A stretch of DNA of 64,000 bases from Echinicola marina (GCF_020463795.1 NZ_CP080025.1:933001-997000), one strand, 5' to 3'; shown: positions 50,618-60,096, counted from the stretch's first letter. The notes: generated from the sequence alone by a model not told the origin. A program made the numbers and translations.

Positions 50618-52488
50618 GTGATATTATACAACTGCTTCCTGATGCTATTGCCAATCAAATAGCTGCAGGAGAAGTGGTACAGCGCCCGTCTTCTGCCCTC
50701 AAAGAAATGTTGGAAAACGCTATAGATGCGGGTGCCACAGATATAAAAGTAATCATTAAAGAAGCTGGAAAAACATTGATGCAAGTCATTGACAACGGTA
50801 AGGGCATGAGCCTTACCGATGCCAGAATGAGCTTTGAACGTCATGCCACTTCCAAAATCAGGAATTCAGAGGACCTTTTTGCCATTCGTACCTTTGGTTT
50901 CAGGGGGGAAGCCATGGCCTCCATCGCGGCCGTTGCCCAAGTGGAATTAAAAACAAAAACGGAAGAGGATGAACTGGGATCCCTCATCTGCATTGAAGGG
51001 TCTGAAGTAAAGAAGCAGGAACCAGTAGTCACACCCCAAGGGACTTCTATTGCAGTTAAAAACTTGTTTTTCAATGTTCCTGCAAGAAGAAACTTCCTGA
51101 AATCCAACCCCGTAGAGCTAAAGCATATCGTAGAAGAGTTTCAACGGGTCGCCTTATCCTATCCGGAAATCAGCTTCAGCCTGATCAATAACGATATTGA
51201 GCTTTTCAAGCTAAGTCCCGGAAAACTCAGCCAAAGAATTGTTGGTGTTTTTGGTAAAAACTACCAAGGCCAACTGGTTTCCTGTGAGGAAGACACACCG
51301 CATGTAAAAATCAAGGGCTATGTAGGCAAACCTGAAAACGCCAAAAAATCCAGAGGAGAACAATATTTCTTTGTCAATAACAGGTATATCAAAAGCCATT
51401 ACCTCAACCATGCCGTGAGCAACGCCTATGAGGGATTGATGGCCGCTGACCAACACCCCTTTTATGTACTTTTCCTGGAAATCGATCCCTCCCATATAGA
51501 CATCAACGTCCATCCGACCAAGACGGAAATCAAATTTGATGATGAAAGGACCATCTATTCTGTAGTCAAAGCCGGTGTCAAGCAAGCATTGGGAGCCCAT
51601 AATGTGGTGCCCACTTTGGATTTCAGCATGGATGTCAACTTCACAGAGAACTGGAACCATGATGAGGTAAGGAAGGAAGAACTCAGCAGAGAAAACAGTT
51701 ACAAAACATATAGCTCACCTTCCTTTAAAAAACAAGACACTTCAGGATGGGAAAAACTATTTGAAGGAACCAAGGATCATTCGGAGTCAATCAGAAAAGA
51801 AGCTTTTGACCAAAACAACGTCCATCCATCAACAGAATTGATGACCTTTTCCAGCAGGGCCAATGAGGAAGAAGAAGAGAAAAGAGAAGAAAACATACCG
51901 GTGGTCCCACCCGTTGAAACCAATACTGGAACGACCTTTCAGGTGGAATTAAGTTATATAGTTGCCCAATTGGGAGCCGGTCTGCTCCTATTGGACCAGC
52001 AAGCCAGTCATGAAAGAATCCTCTATGAGCGCTATTTGAAACAGTTGCAAAACAATGGTGGTGCATCGCAACAGTGTCTTTTTCCACAAAGCATTTCCCT
52101 TAGCCCTACAGACTTTGCCTTGGTGATGGACTTACAGGAAGAAATGAATAGTCTGGGCTTTATCGTAGAGGAGTTTGGGAAGCAAACTTTGCTGATAAAA
52201 GGGGTCCCTGCAGATATCCAGATCAATAATGAAAAAGCACTGTTTGAAGGACTATTGGAGCAGTTCAAACATTTCAAATCAGAACTTTCCCTAGACAATC
52301 GGGAAAACTTGGCCCGATCCTTGGCCAAAAAGTCTTCCATAAAGAAGGGAACCAAATTAAATCACCAAGAAATGGAAACCATCGTTGGACAATTATTTGC
52401 CTGTCAAAATCCAAATTATGGTCTTTCAGGGAACAAAACCTTTGTCAAACTTGATTTAAGTAAGATACGTAGTTTTTTTGAAAAATAA
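50614..52488 (+). CDS. mutL: DNA mismatch repair protein MutL
   Basis: GHKL ATPase that links mismatch recognition by MutS to strand removal. 624 residues: N-terminal ATPase with AGEVVQRPSSALKEMLENAIDAGAT (Bergerat box, ENAIDAG ~34-40), DNGKGMS (~63-69), TFGFRGEAMASI (~92-103) and RNRYIKSH-type lid. A variable linker (~335-440) precedes the dimerisation domain. The C-terminal endonuclease motif DQHAxxExxxxE appears as DQQASHERILYE (~459-470), with Gln in place of His, and the later CPHGRP zinc motif is replaced by CQNPNYGLSG (~602-611). So the nuclease site is altered. The gene overlaps its upstream neighbour by 4 nt; the rhomboid gene follows after 3 nt. Confidence 0.95.
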   Translation: MSDIIQLLPDAIANQIAAGEVVQRPSSALKEMLENAIDAGATDIKVIIKEAGKTLMQVIDNGKGMSLTDARMSFERHATSKIRNSEDLFAIRTFGFRGEAMASIAAVAQVELKTKTEEDELGSLICIEGSEVKKQEPVVTPQGTSIAVKNLFFNVPARRNFLKSNPVELKHIVEEFQRVALSYPEISFSLINNDIELFKLSPGKLSQRIVGVFGKNYQGQLVSCEEDTPHVKIKGYVGKPENAKKSRGEQYFFVNNRYIKSHYLNHAVSNAYEGLMAADQHPFYVLFLEIDPSHIDINVHPTKTEIKFDDERTIYSVVKAGVKQALGAHNVVPTLDFSMDVNFTENWNHDEVRKEELSRENSYKTYSSPSFKKQDTSGWEKLFEGTKDHSESIRKEAFDQNNVHPSTELMTFSSRANEEEEEKREENIPVVPPVETNTGTTFQVELSYIVAQLGAGLLLLDQQASHERILYERYLKQLQNNGGASQQCLFPQSISLSPTDFALVMDLQEEMNSLGFIVEEFGKQTLLIKGVPADIQINNEKALFEGLLEQFKHFKSELSLDNRENLARSLAKKSSIKKGTKLNHQEMETIVGQLFACQNPNYGLSGNKTFVKLDLSKIRSFFEK

Positions 52489-52491
52489 TTT

Positions 52492-53283
52492 ATGTTTAGA
52501 TCACTCACACCTATTGTCAAAAACCTCCTATTGATCAATATAGGCATATTTGTAATTGCCGCTTATTTTTTGCCCCAGCTGCAATCCTTATTTGCACTCT
52601 ATTATATCAATAGCGATCATTTTATGCCATTTCAGTTTTTGACCTATATGTTCATGCATGCTGATTTTTGGCATTTGTTCAGCAATATGTTCGGCCTGTT
52701 TATATTTGGCCCACTGTTGGAACAATTTCTCGGCCCAAAGAAAATTCTCATCCTGTGGATGGTCTGCGGAATTGGCTCCGGTGTTTTATATTCCGGTTAT
52801 ACTGCCTTCCAAATCAACCAAGTGGACAGCAAAATAGAATCATTCTATAATGACCCTGATCCAGAAAACTTTAACAAGTTCATTACTGAAAACAGGCAAA
52901 TGTTCAAACCGGCCGTATATGACTTTATTGACGCCTACAGCAGGGACCCAAAAAACAAAGAATATATTGCTACAGCCGAGAAATACATGGATTACGTAAG
53001 GCAAAGTAAAACCAATGTACCTATGGTGGGTGCATCAGGGGCCTTATTTGGGATTTTGGTGGCCTTTGGTATGCTCTTTCCCAATACGCAACTTTTCCTA
53101 CTATTCCCGCCAATGCCGATAAAAGCCAAGTATTTGGTACTCTTCTACGGGCTATATACCGTATATAATATTATCGTCAATAACCCCATGGACAATGTGG
53201 CACATTTTGCGCATTTAAGTGGTTTAATAATAGGAGCGATTTTGGTAACTTTCTGGAAAAAAAACAGGACTAGCTTTTACTGA
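52492..53283 (+). CDS. Rhomboid-family intramembrane serine protease
   Basis: A 263-residue polytopic membrane protein. HADFWHLFSNMFGLFIFG (~57-74) holds the HxxxN oxyanion region, VGASGALFGILVAFG (~181-195) the GxSG catalytic Ser, and NVAHFAHLSGLIIG (~236-249) the catalytic His. A ~60-residue soluble insert (~118-175, rich in Asp, Glu, Lys and Tyr) splits the usual helices. Rhomboids cut membrane helices of substrate proteins within the bilayer. It starts 3 nt after mutL and is followed 2 nt later by another rhomboid. Confidence 0.9.
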   Translation: MFRSLTPIVKNLLLINIGIFVIAAYFLPQLQSLFALYYINSDHFMPFQFLTYMFMHADFWHLFSNMFGLFIFGPLLEQFLGPKKILILWMVCGIGSGVLYSGYTAFQINQVDSKIESFYNDPDPENFNKFITENRQMFKPAVYDFIDAYSRDPKNKEYIATAEKYMDYVRQSKTNVPMVGASGALFGILVAFGMLFPNTQLFLLFPPMPIKAKYLVLFYGLYTVYNIIVNNPMDNVAHFAHLSGLIIGAILVTFWKKNRTSFY

Positions 53284-53285
53284 TC

Positions 53286-54200
53286 ATGTACGGAGGATTC
53301 TGGTATTATTTGAAAAACGCATTTAACCAAAAGGATAACAGCCTGTATAAAATACTGGCCATTAATATTCTTGTATTTTTAGTTCTTCTGGTACTCAGGG
53401 TATTTTTGACCATTGGTGGAGGAGAAGAATTGTACAGAAGTATATTATCCTATTTGATGATGCCGGCAGATGTGGGCAAATTCATCACCCAACCCTGGTC
53501 AATTATAACGTATATGTTTTTGCATGAGGGGATTTTCCACATCCTTTTCAATATGCTCTTCCTATACTGGTTTGGACTATTGATCCACGAATATTTGGGC
53601 AGTAGAAAGCTGGCCAATTTATATATCCTTGGAGGCATAGCCGGAGCTTTATTTTATGTAATAATTTACAATTTTGCACCTTATTTCAGTACACAGGCAA
53701 ATCATGCTTTGATGCTGGGAGCAAGTGCTGGTGTATACGCCATAGTGGTTGGTGCAGCTACATTGAGCCCTGATACAACCTTCCACCTCCTGCTACTGGG
53801 CCCAGTCAGGATCAAGTACATTGCCATATTCTATGTGGTGGTGGCCTTTGCCAATAGTACCGGAGCTAATGCTGGTGGAGAATTGGCCCACTTAGGAGGA
53901 GCAGCGCTGGGATATTTCTATATCACCTTATTAAGAAAAGGGACAGATTTGGGAAAACCTGTACAGACCATAGGTCGTTTCTTCGAGAACTTGTTTTCAA
54001 ACCGTCCAAATGTTAAAGTAAGCTACAGGAAAAAATACCCACCCTATAAAAGTGAACCATTAAAGAAAAACCCATCAAAATCCAATAACTCAACTTCCCA
54101 AGAGGAAATTGATAAGATTTTGGATAAGATAGCTGACAAAGGCTACGATAGTCTATCCAAAGAAGAAAAAAGAAAACTATTTGAATACAGTAATAAGTAA
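53286..54200 (+). CDS. Rhomboid-family intramembrane serine protease with C-terminal tail
   Basis: A 304-residue second rhomboid. Catalytic Ser in MLGASAGVYAIVVG (~141-154), His in GGELAHLGGAALGYF (~197-211), and HEGIFHILFNMLFLYWFG (~80-97) as the HxxxN region. A cytosolic tail of ~80 residues follows, with basic and Ser-rich linker and a final helix pair (EEIDKILDKIADKGYDSLSKEEKRKLF) typical of the small C-terminal domain seen in Bacteroidota rhomboids. It follows the other rhomboid by 2 nt; the two are divergent copies, not recent duplicates. A terminator ends the operon. Confidence 0.9.
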   Translation: MYGGFWYYLKNAFNQKDNSLYKILAINILVFLVLLVLRVFLTIGGGEELYRSILSYLMMPADVGKFITQPWSIITYMFLHEGIFHILFNMLFLYWFGLLIHEYLGSRKLANLYILGGIAGALFYVIIYNFAPYFSTQANHALMLGASAGVYAIVVGAATLSPDTTFHLLLLGPVRIKYIAIFYVVVAFANSTGANAGGELAHLGGAALGYFYITLLRKGTDLGKPVQTIGRFFENLFSNRPNVKVSYRKKYPPYKSEPLKKNPSKSNNSTSQEEIDKILDKIADKGYDSLSKEEKRKLFEYSNK

Positions 54201-54228
54201 AGCAAGCTCAAGAGCTTGCTTTTTTTAT
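54201..54228 (+). terminator. Terminator of the mutL-rhomboid operon
   Basis: AGCAAGCT (54201-54208) pairs with AGCTTGCT (54213-54220), 4-nt loop, T7 tail, immediately after the second rhomboid stop codon. Confidence 0.85.
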
Positions 54229-54345
54229 CACATATATCTGGTTACTAATCAATTGCTCCCAATACTTTTTACCAAATACATTTTTTACCAGTTCAATTCC
54301 AAATAACTCAATACAAATCAAAACATAAATCATTAGTTTCCACTA

Positions 54346-54377
54346 TTTGCAAAATATTATTTTTCCCATTACCTTTA
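54346..54377 (+). promoter_or_regulatory. Promoter of the probable T9SS cargo gene
   Basis: -33 TTTG at 54346-54349 and -7 TACCTTTA at 54370-54377 (7 of 8 to TAnnTTTG), spaced 20 nt. The start of transcription would be near 54384, about 18 nt before the ATG. Confidence 0.55.
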
Positions 54378-54401
54378 TATAGCTAATCACCACATAATAT
54401 T

Positions 54402-56087
54402 ATGTATAAAGCCACACTTCTTTATACGATTCAGATCGCCCTTGCCTTGACTTTTTTCAACGCGGTGAATAGCTATGCCCAGACTTATACTTACACCGCT
54501 TCTAATGAAAACTGTAGCGGACAGTGGAACGATGGAGATTGTTGGACAGTAACTTCGACGAACTGTACTACCTCTGCCACCTATCCTCCCACATCATTAA
54601 CTTCAAGCTTATGTGAAACAAAGATTGTTATCGATGGAAATCTAACTCTTAGCAGTGGATTAACATTAGGAGGAAATTTTTCAACTCTAACTGTAACAGA
54701 AGGAAGTATATTTACAGTAACCGGAAATATTAAAATAAATGACAATTCTGATCTGGATATAATACTAGAAGGCGAGAATACTTCAATCGATATAAATGGA
54801 AGTTTAAATTATGGAAAAAACACTTTAGCTAATATTTCACTTGGGGGCAACAACTCAACAATCAATGTAGCTGTAAGTTCAACTATGAATACCTATTCGA
54901 ACATTTATGTTCAATTCCTTGGTCTAAATTCATCCTACAATGTTAGTGGAAATTTCGATATGTATAATGATGCATCCTTTCACATCAGTTCATCTTCCCT
55001 TGATACACATAACGAAATATCAAATTATGTCAATGTAGGTTCCCTACTTATGGGCGGCAAGTCTCATTTAGCAATTGATGATTATTCTGCCTTTGATGTA
55101 TCCGGCACCACAACAATACACACTCCATCCAATGATGAACAATATACAGCTGTAATTGATGTTGATGGAAATTTTTATACTAAATCGATTAGTATCAATG
55201 GCAATACCCATTTTACTTTTTATGTCGAAGAAGATTCTGAAGTTTGGGCTTCAGAACCAGGAGGAATCTTGGATATGAATGGAAACTCTAGTATTATATT
55301 TAATGGAGATGTCCATGATGGAGAAATTGACTCGGATGCGGATGGAAAGAGTACTATTGATGTAGGTGGAGTAATTGACACTAATGGATCCGGAGCTTTT
55401 ATAGAGGCAGATGACGCCATTCTGTACACTTGTTCCACTTTTCCTACAGATATTACAAAACAGAAAGAGAATGAAGGGAATTTTTTGGAGGAAAACTGCC
55501 GATTACTCCCTGTTATCTGGAATAATATTTCCGGGCAGTGGAATACCTCCACCAATAAAAGCCAAATCCAATGGTCCACAATTAAGGAATGGGAAAACAG
55601 CCATTTTGAGATTGAGCGGTCCATTGATAATATCGATAACTTTAAAACAGTAGGAAGTGTCAAGGCAGTAGGCTGGTCGGATCAAATTAGTAACTATCAA
55701 TTTGATGAGACATTGCTGCTTTCCAATGCTCCCATTCTCTATTACCGTATCAAACAATTTAATCTGGACGGAACCTACTCCTTTAGCCCTGTCATTGCCA
55801 TTAAACCCCAATCCAGCCACAAAGACACCGGCTGGTTAGCCTATCCTAACCCAACCAATGGGGATCACCTTTCTTTGGCTTCTCTCCATCAAGAAATCCC
55901 TGCAGGCACACCAATAACAATAACCATTTATTCCTCCAATCAAATCAGCAAAGTACTTTCAAAAGAATACCCTTACAGGTCTAATATTAACCTCGATGGG
56001 CTAATCAATAAAGTAGGCTCAGGCCTGCATATTTTGGAAATCAACTGGCAGGACAAGTCTCAAAAAATCAAATTGCTCAAGCGATAA
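54402..56087 (+). CDS. Secreted repeat protein with probable type IX sorting tail
   Basis: A 561-residue exported protein. Signal peptide ~1-26 (ending SYAQ). Residues ~30-330 are Asn, Ser, Thr and Gly rich with regular beta turns (IVIDGNLTLSSGLTLGG, SIFTVTGNIKINDNSDLDI) and several small Cys pairs near the start, suggesting a right-handed beta helix or adhesin-like fold. ~370-470 resembles a fibronectin-like or Ig module (HFEIERSIDNIDNFKTVG). The end (AYPNPTNGDHLSLASL..GLHILEINWQDKSQKIKLLKR) matches the type A T9SS C-terminal domain: NPxxG-like start and a closing KIxL-K. It should be exported by the T9SS and attached or released at the cell surface. Function unknown. Confidence 0.8.
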   Translation: MYKATLLYTIQIALALTFFNAVNSYAQTYTYTASNENCSGQWNDGDCWTVTSTNCTTSATYPPTSLTSSLCETKIVIDGNLTLSSGLTLGGNFSTLTVTEGSIFTVTGNIKINDNSDLDIILEGENTSIDINGSLNYGKNTLANISLGGNNSTINVAVSSTMNTYSNIYVQFLGLNSSYNVSGNFDMYNDASFHISSSSLDTHNEISNYVNVGSLLMGGKSHLAIDDYSAFDVSGTTTIHTPSNDEQYTAVIDVDGNFYTKSISINGNTHFTFYVEEDSEVWASEPGGILDMNGNSSIIFNGDVHDGEIDSDADGKSTIDVGGVIDTNGSGAFIEADDAILYTCSTFPTDITKQKENEGNFLEENCRLLPVIWNNISGQWNTSTNKSQIQWSTIKEWENSHFEIERSIDNIDNFKTVGSVKAVGWSDQISNYQFDETLLLSNAPILYYRIKQFNLDGTYSFSPVIAIKPQSSHKDTGWLAYPNPTNGDHLSLASLHQEIPAGTPITITIYSSNQISKVLSKEYPYRSNINLDGLINKVGSGLHILEINWQDKSQKIKLLKR

Positions 56088-56148
56088 TATTTTATGGGGC
56101 CAAAATCTTAATTAATTTAGCTTAATATTTCCCCAAAGCAAGATTAAA

Positions 56149-58272
56149 ATGAGTCCACAAGAAGTATTAAAGAATTTTTACGGCTATGACACTTTTAGAG
56201 GACAGCAAGAAGCCATTATCAAAAGTATACTAAGTGGCCAAGACACCATTGTTCTTATGCCTACTGGTGGTGGTAAATCCATTTGCTACCAAGTACCCGC
56301 CATGGTTAATGAAGGATTGACACTGGTCATTTCACCATTGATCGCACTGATGAAGGACCAAGTGGACGCTTTGAATGCCAACGGTATTCCTTCCGCCTAC
56401 CTCAATTCTACCCAAAGCACCAGCGAACAACGTTATATTTCGCAGGAAATTCAGTCCGGCAAATTAAAATTGCTTTATGTCGCGCCAGAAAGACTCTTTG
56501 GAGGAGCTGCGCCATTAGCTGAACTATTAAAGGACATCAAACTTTCTTTGGTAGCAGTGGATGAGGCTCACTGTGTCTCCCAATGGGGGCATGATTTCAG
56601 GCCTGATTACCTACAGATTGGTCAATTTCGACAGTCATTTCCTGCTGTACCTTTTATAGCGCTTACCGCTACTGCCGATAAACAAACCAGAAAGGACATT
56701 GCCGACAAATTGGGCCTAAAGTTCCCAAAATGGTTTATTTCCAGCTTTGATCGTCCAAATATCACTTACAGCGTCGCTCCTAAGAGAAATTCCTTTGACA
56801 AACTCCTTGACTTCCTGGAATACCATCAGAAAAACTCTGGGATCATTTATTGTCTCTCCAGAAAAAGCGTAGAAGATACTGCTGAAAAATTACAAGCGGC
56901 GGGACTATCTGTCCTGCCCTACCATGCAGGCTTAAACAGAGAAATAAGGGCGGCCAATCAGGAAAAGTTCATCAAAGATGAAGTAAAGATAGTGGTCGCA
57001 ACAATAGCATTTGGCATGGGAATAGACAAGTCAAATGTGCGCTTTGTGGTCCATATGAATATGCCTCAAAACATAGAGGGGTATTACCAGGAAACTGGAA
57101 GAGCAGGAAGAGATGGCTTACCAAGCGAAGCCTTAATGTTTTATAGCTACGGAGATTACCTCACCCTTCAAAGGATGATAGAAACACCTGATAATCCGGA
57201 ATATTCGGAGATCATATTGGGCAAGCTTACCAGAATGAAAACCTTTTGCCAGTTAAATACCTGCAGAAGGAAATACTTGATGGCTTATTTCGGTGAAGAT
57301 GAAAAAGAAGATTGTGGCAATTGTGATATCTGTTTCAACAAAGGCAATCAACAGGACATGACCATCCCCTCTCAAATGCTACTCTCGACCTTGGCAAGGC
57401 TCAATGAATCCTTTGGCATGGGATATGCCATACTGATCTTAAAAGGCTCCAAATCTGCTAAAATCCAAGAAGAGCACAAAAAATTAAGCGTCTATGGAAT
57501 AGGAAAGGAACAAACCGAAGATTTCTGGAAAAAACTGGGAGCTAAATTAATCCAGGAAGGCTATATTGCCGAGGCTGGCCAGCAATTTCCAACACTGAAG
57601 CTCACTACCTTGGCTTGGTCAAAGCTTAAATCAAAAGCTAAAATTTTACTCACTATGGATGATGAGCTCAAAAGAACAAACACCAAAGTAGCCCATGAAA
57701 CAGATCTCTATGAAGCACTAAAATCCCTACGCTTTCAGCTGGCCCAAAAAGAAGATGTTCCACCCTATGTTATTTTTTCGGATGCCACTTTAGTCGAAAT
57801 GGCCACCTACTTTCCTATTGATACGGAAAGCATGCTGAACATATCAGGAGTTGGACAGAAAAAAGCTGATACCTATGGAAATGATTTCATCGCATTAATT
57901 TCAAATTATATCAAAAAACATCAGTTAAAACCTCGGAAAAAGCTTAATCCCAACAAAAAAAGTCGATCAGGAGGAAATCTGGGAATTTCAGATACGGAAA
58001 GAGTCACCTTAAAACACTATCAGGAAGGTCTTAACCTTTTCCAAATTGCCCAAAAAAGAGAAATGACCTATAATACCATTGAAAGCCATTTAGCCAAATT
58101 AGTAAAACATGGTAAAATTGATGCGGAGGAATTTATATCCAAAGACGATATCCTAAATATTAAACTTGCATTTAGAAGACAAGAAAGTAGCTATCTCAAA
58201 CCCCTAAAAGAGCACTTTGGAGACCGATATTCTTATTTTCAACTAAAAATTGCCTTAGCGGGAGAAAAATAA
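56149..58272 (+). CDS. recQ: ATP-dependent DNA helicase RecQ
   Basis: 3'-5' superfamily 2 helicase for recombination and stalled forks. The 707 residues: motif 0/I FRGQQEAI and MPTGGGKSICYQVP (Walker A Lys ~43), motif II VDEAHCVSQWGHDFRP (DEAH ~138), motif IV-VI including YYQETGRAGRDG (~306-317), RQC zinc site (CRRKYLMAYFGE and CGNCDIC, ~370-398), winged helix (~405-490), an HRDC domain (~520-595, YVIFSDATLVEMA and ISGVGQKKADTYG), and a C-terminal HTH (~620-665, LNLFQIAQKREMTYNTIESHLAKLVKHG) as in the RecQ-WYL-like long form. It stands alone and ends at a good terminator. Confidence 0.95.
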   Translation: MSPQEVLKNFYGYDTFRGQQEAIIKSILSGQDTIVLMPTGGGKSICYQVPAMVNEGLTLVISPLIALMKDQVDALNANGIPSAYLNSTQSTSEQRYISQEIQSGKLKLLYVAPERLFGGAAPLAELLKDIKLSLVAVDEAHCVSQWGHDFRPDYLQIGQFRQSFPAVPFIALTATADKQTRKDIADKLGLKFPKWFISSFDRPNITYSVAPKRNSFDKLLDFLEYHQKNSGIIYCLSRKSVEDTAEKLQAAGLSVLPYHAGLNREIRAANQEKFIKDEVKIVVATIAFGMGIDKSNVRFVVHMNMPQNIEGYYQETGRAGRDGLPSEALMFYSYGDYLTLQRMIETPDNPEYSEIILGKLTRMKTFCQLNTCRRKYLMAYFGEDEKEDCGNCDICFNKGNQQDMTIPSQMLLSTLARLNESFGMGYAILILKGSKSAKIQEEHKKLSVYGIGKEQTEDFWKKLGAKLIQEGYIAEAGQQFPTLKLTTLAWSKLKSKAKILLTMDDELKRTNTKVAHETDLYEALKSLRFQLAQKEDVPPYVIFSDATLVEMATYFPIDTESMLNISGVGQKKADTYGNDFIALISNYIKKHQLKPRKKLNPNKKSRSGGNLGISDTERVTLKHYQEGLNLFQIAQKREMTYNTIESHLAKLVKHGKIDAEEFISKDDILNIKLAFRRQESSYLKPLKEHFGDRYSYFQLKIALAGEK

Positions 58273-58350
58273 CCCTATATTTTTCAAGTAATTACCCAAA
58301 AAGAAAACTTATAAACCAATACTATTCACCTATTTCTGGAAAAAACATGA

Positions 58351-58378
58351 AAAAATACCCCAAATGGGGTATTTTTTT
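58351..58378 (+). terminator. Terminator of recQ
   Basis: AAAAATACCCCA (58351-58362) pairs with TGGGGTATTTTT (58365-58376); T-rich tail. Confidence 0.85.
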
Positions 58379-58394
58379 GAAACTGTATAAGTGC

Positions 58395-58500
58395 TACATT
58401 TGAGAAGGGTGATTAAGCAACTTTTTCTACTATATTTTAAGTGTTTAACGAAATCTAAAGAGGCCACTTTAAACTTGACTTTTTAAGGCCTCTTGTTTTC
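58395..58500 (+). ncRNA. Candidate small RNA between recQ and the desaturase gene
   Basis: A perfect -7 box TACATTTG at 58395-58402 is followed about 55 nt later by a terminator-like hairpin (AAGAGGCC 58458-58465 with GGCCTCTT 58487-58494, then GTTTTC). No ORF fills the interval. The transcript would run from about 58408 to 58497, roughly 90 nt. The -33 TTTG is at 58376-58379, 15 nt away, closer than the usual 19-21, so support is partial. Confidence 0.35.
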
Positions 58501-58663
58501 TTCTCCATTACCTAAATTTTCGGTGCTTTTTGGGAAGAAAAAACAAGCGGCTGCACATACAACAGTTCAAAAGGCTATATTCTACAAAACAGCGCGTTAA
58601 AAATATTATCTTATTCCAAAACAACATTCAAATGACAAAAAACTGTGAGCCCTTAAAACAAAA

Positions 58664-58684
58664 AGGGGCAAAACGCCCCTAAAT
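58664..58684 (-). terminator. Terminator of the acyl-ACP desaturase gene
   Basis: AGGGGC (58664-58669) pairs with GCCCCT (58675-58680); on the minus strand TTTTTGTTTT follows. About 22 nt past the stop codon. Confidence 0.7.
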
Positions 58685-58705
58685 TCTTCTATAATATTAA
58701 TCGTA

Positions 58706-59707
58706 TTACTTTAACCAAGCTAAACTGATCTCATCAGGAGCTTTCATCCTGTCAGCTAATCTCATATACCTATCGCTCAAACCCGCCAAATACTCTTGCG
58801 CTTTGGCTGCCGCTCCCTCCAAACCGGTAACCGATTCTATTTTCCACAATTTCACCAAATGTTCTATGATACGGGCATAGTCCCAGCCAGTATAAACACC
58901 GATTTTCTGTGTAATAGCCGAAAACTGATCAAATAAGGTAGGATTATTACCTCCCTTAGCCATCAAAACAGCTGGCATTACGATTTGCTTTCTCATCATT
59001 TTTTCAAAAGCAAGCATGGCACCATTTGGATCAATTTCAAAAATCCTGGCCATAAAGGTCTTATAAGCCTTCTCATGTCTCGCCTCATCACCAGCAATGG
59101 TTTTACAGATCCTTGACAAAACAGTATCACCAGCCTTCTCTGCTAATTTCCCCGTATTTACATGGCTCACTTTGGTTGCTCTCTCTTGGAAAGAGGTATA
59201 AATCATCGCCTGATAAGGGTCTTTTTCTGACTTTGGATCGAAGCCATTATAAATCAAACGGTGAATCGTCTGCTCCACCTTTTTCATATCCGCTCTTCCG
59301 GATAAATAAAGGTATTTGTTCAATAAATCACCATGCCTATTCTCCTCTGCAGTCCAAGCCTTAGACCACCTTACCCAGCCTCTTTCACTCAAAAGGCTAC
59401 CTTCAGGATTAATTCCTTCCAGCAGATTAAAATAAGTCTGGTAACTAGGAAGGGCCTCTTCCGTAATCATATTCCCAATAAGGGAAGTAATAATAGTATC
59501 AGGTATTCCTGCAGCACGCTCTTGTAACAGCTTCACCTGGTCCAAAGCATCTGGTTTGGTCATATCAGGAAGAAAATCCGTAGGTTGCCAGCATTCATCT
59601 GGATTAACCAACACTGTATCTACTGTCTCACCAACCATGGCATCCAGTTGACTGATAACTTCCATGTTTTTCTCCAATTCGTAATCTATCGCTTCTCTAT
59701 CCTTCAT
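58706..59707 (-). CDS. Acyl-ACP desaturase (stearoyl-ACP 9-desaturase type)
   Basis: A 333-residue soluble di-iron enzyme that introduces a double bond into acyl-ACP for unsaturated membrane lipids, using O2 and ferredoxin. The two iron motifs are EENRHGD (~134-140) and DEARHEKAY (~214-222), spaced as in the plant-type FA_desaturase_2 family, with further Glu in ITEEALPSY (~107). It starts MKDREAIDYELEKNMEV. Bacterial homologues make palmitoleate or oleate. It stands alone; a -7 box lies 198 nt upstream. Confidence 0.9.
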   Translation of the reverse strand: MKDREAIDYELEKNMEVISQLDAMVGETVDTVLVNPDECWQPTDFLPDMTKPDALDQVKLLQERAAGIPDTIITSLIGNMITEEALPSYQTYFNLLEGINPEGSLLSERGWVRWSKAWTAEENRHGDLLNKYLYLSGRADMKKVEQTIHRLIYNGFDPKSEKDPYQAMIYTSFQERATKVSHVNTGKLAEKAGDTVLSRICKTIAGDEARHEKAYKTFMARIFEIDPNGAMLAFEKMMRKQIVMPAVLMAKGGNNPTLFDQFSAITQKIGVYTGWDYARIIEHLVKLWKIESVTGLEGAAAKAQEYLAGLSDRYMRLADRMKAPDEISLAWLK

Positions 59708-60096
59708 AAAATAATGCTTAAGGGTATGTTACAAATATGATCTATTATTTCTACTCATCGCTATTGCTCTCCAACCAAAACAGATCATACAATGGGTGGA
59801 TATTAATGAAAACGTACTTAAATCTAAGATGTTCCCAAAGGCTTCACAAGTTAACCATTAATTCAAATTGCTCATAAATTAATACCTACTTAATATCCTT
59901 AACACAAATTTACCATGAATAATCAAATTTCAATGACTATTTCTATTATCAATACGAAAACTAGAGCAAATTATCAGCTTTAGAAAAAGAAATACAGGAA
60001 AAACTTAATTCAAATCCCCTAATATCAAAAAAAATGCTGCATGAAACCATGCAGCATTTTTTCATAAATCTATTACTACTAAAAGCAGTTTTCTAA
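59708..60096. promoter_or_regulatory. Intergenic region between the desaturase gene and susD
   Basis: About 390 nt. It holds a minus-strand -7 box TAAATTTG (59905-59912) with ATTG at 59931-59934 (spacer 18) as a candidate desaturase promoter, and the susCD terminator at 60030-60061. No ORF longer than 22 codons looks convincing. Confidence 0.45.
60030..60062 (-). terminator. Terminator of the susCD operon
   Basis: A 14-bp stem (60030-60043 with 60048-60061, core ATGCTGCATG/CATGCAGCAT) around an AAAC loop, with A/T flanks. Confidence 0.9.

Noticed and set aside
59913-59981. 22-codon ORF (MNNQISMTISI...) upstream of the desaturase gene
   Set aside because: Too short, no terminator or conserved pattern, and it overlaps the candidate promoter of the desaturase on the other strand.
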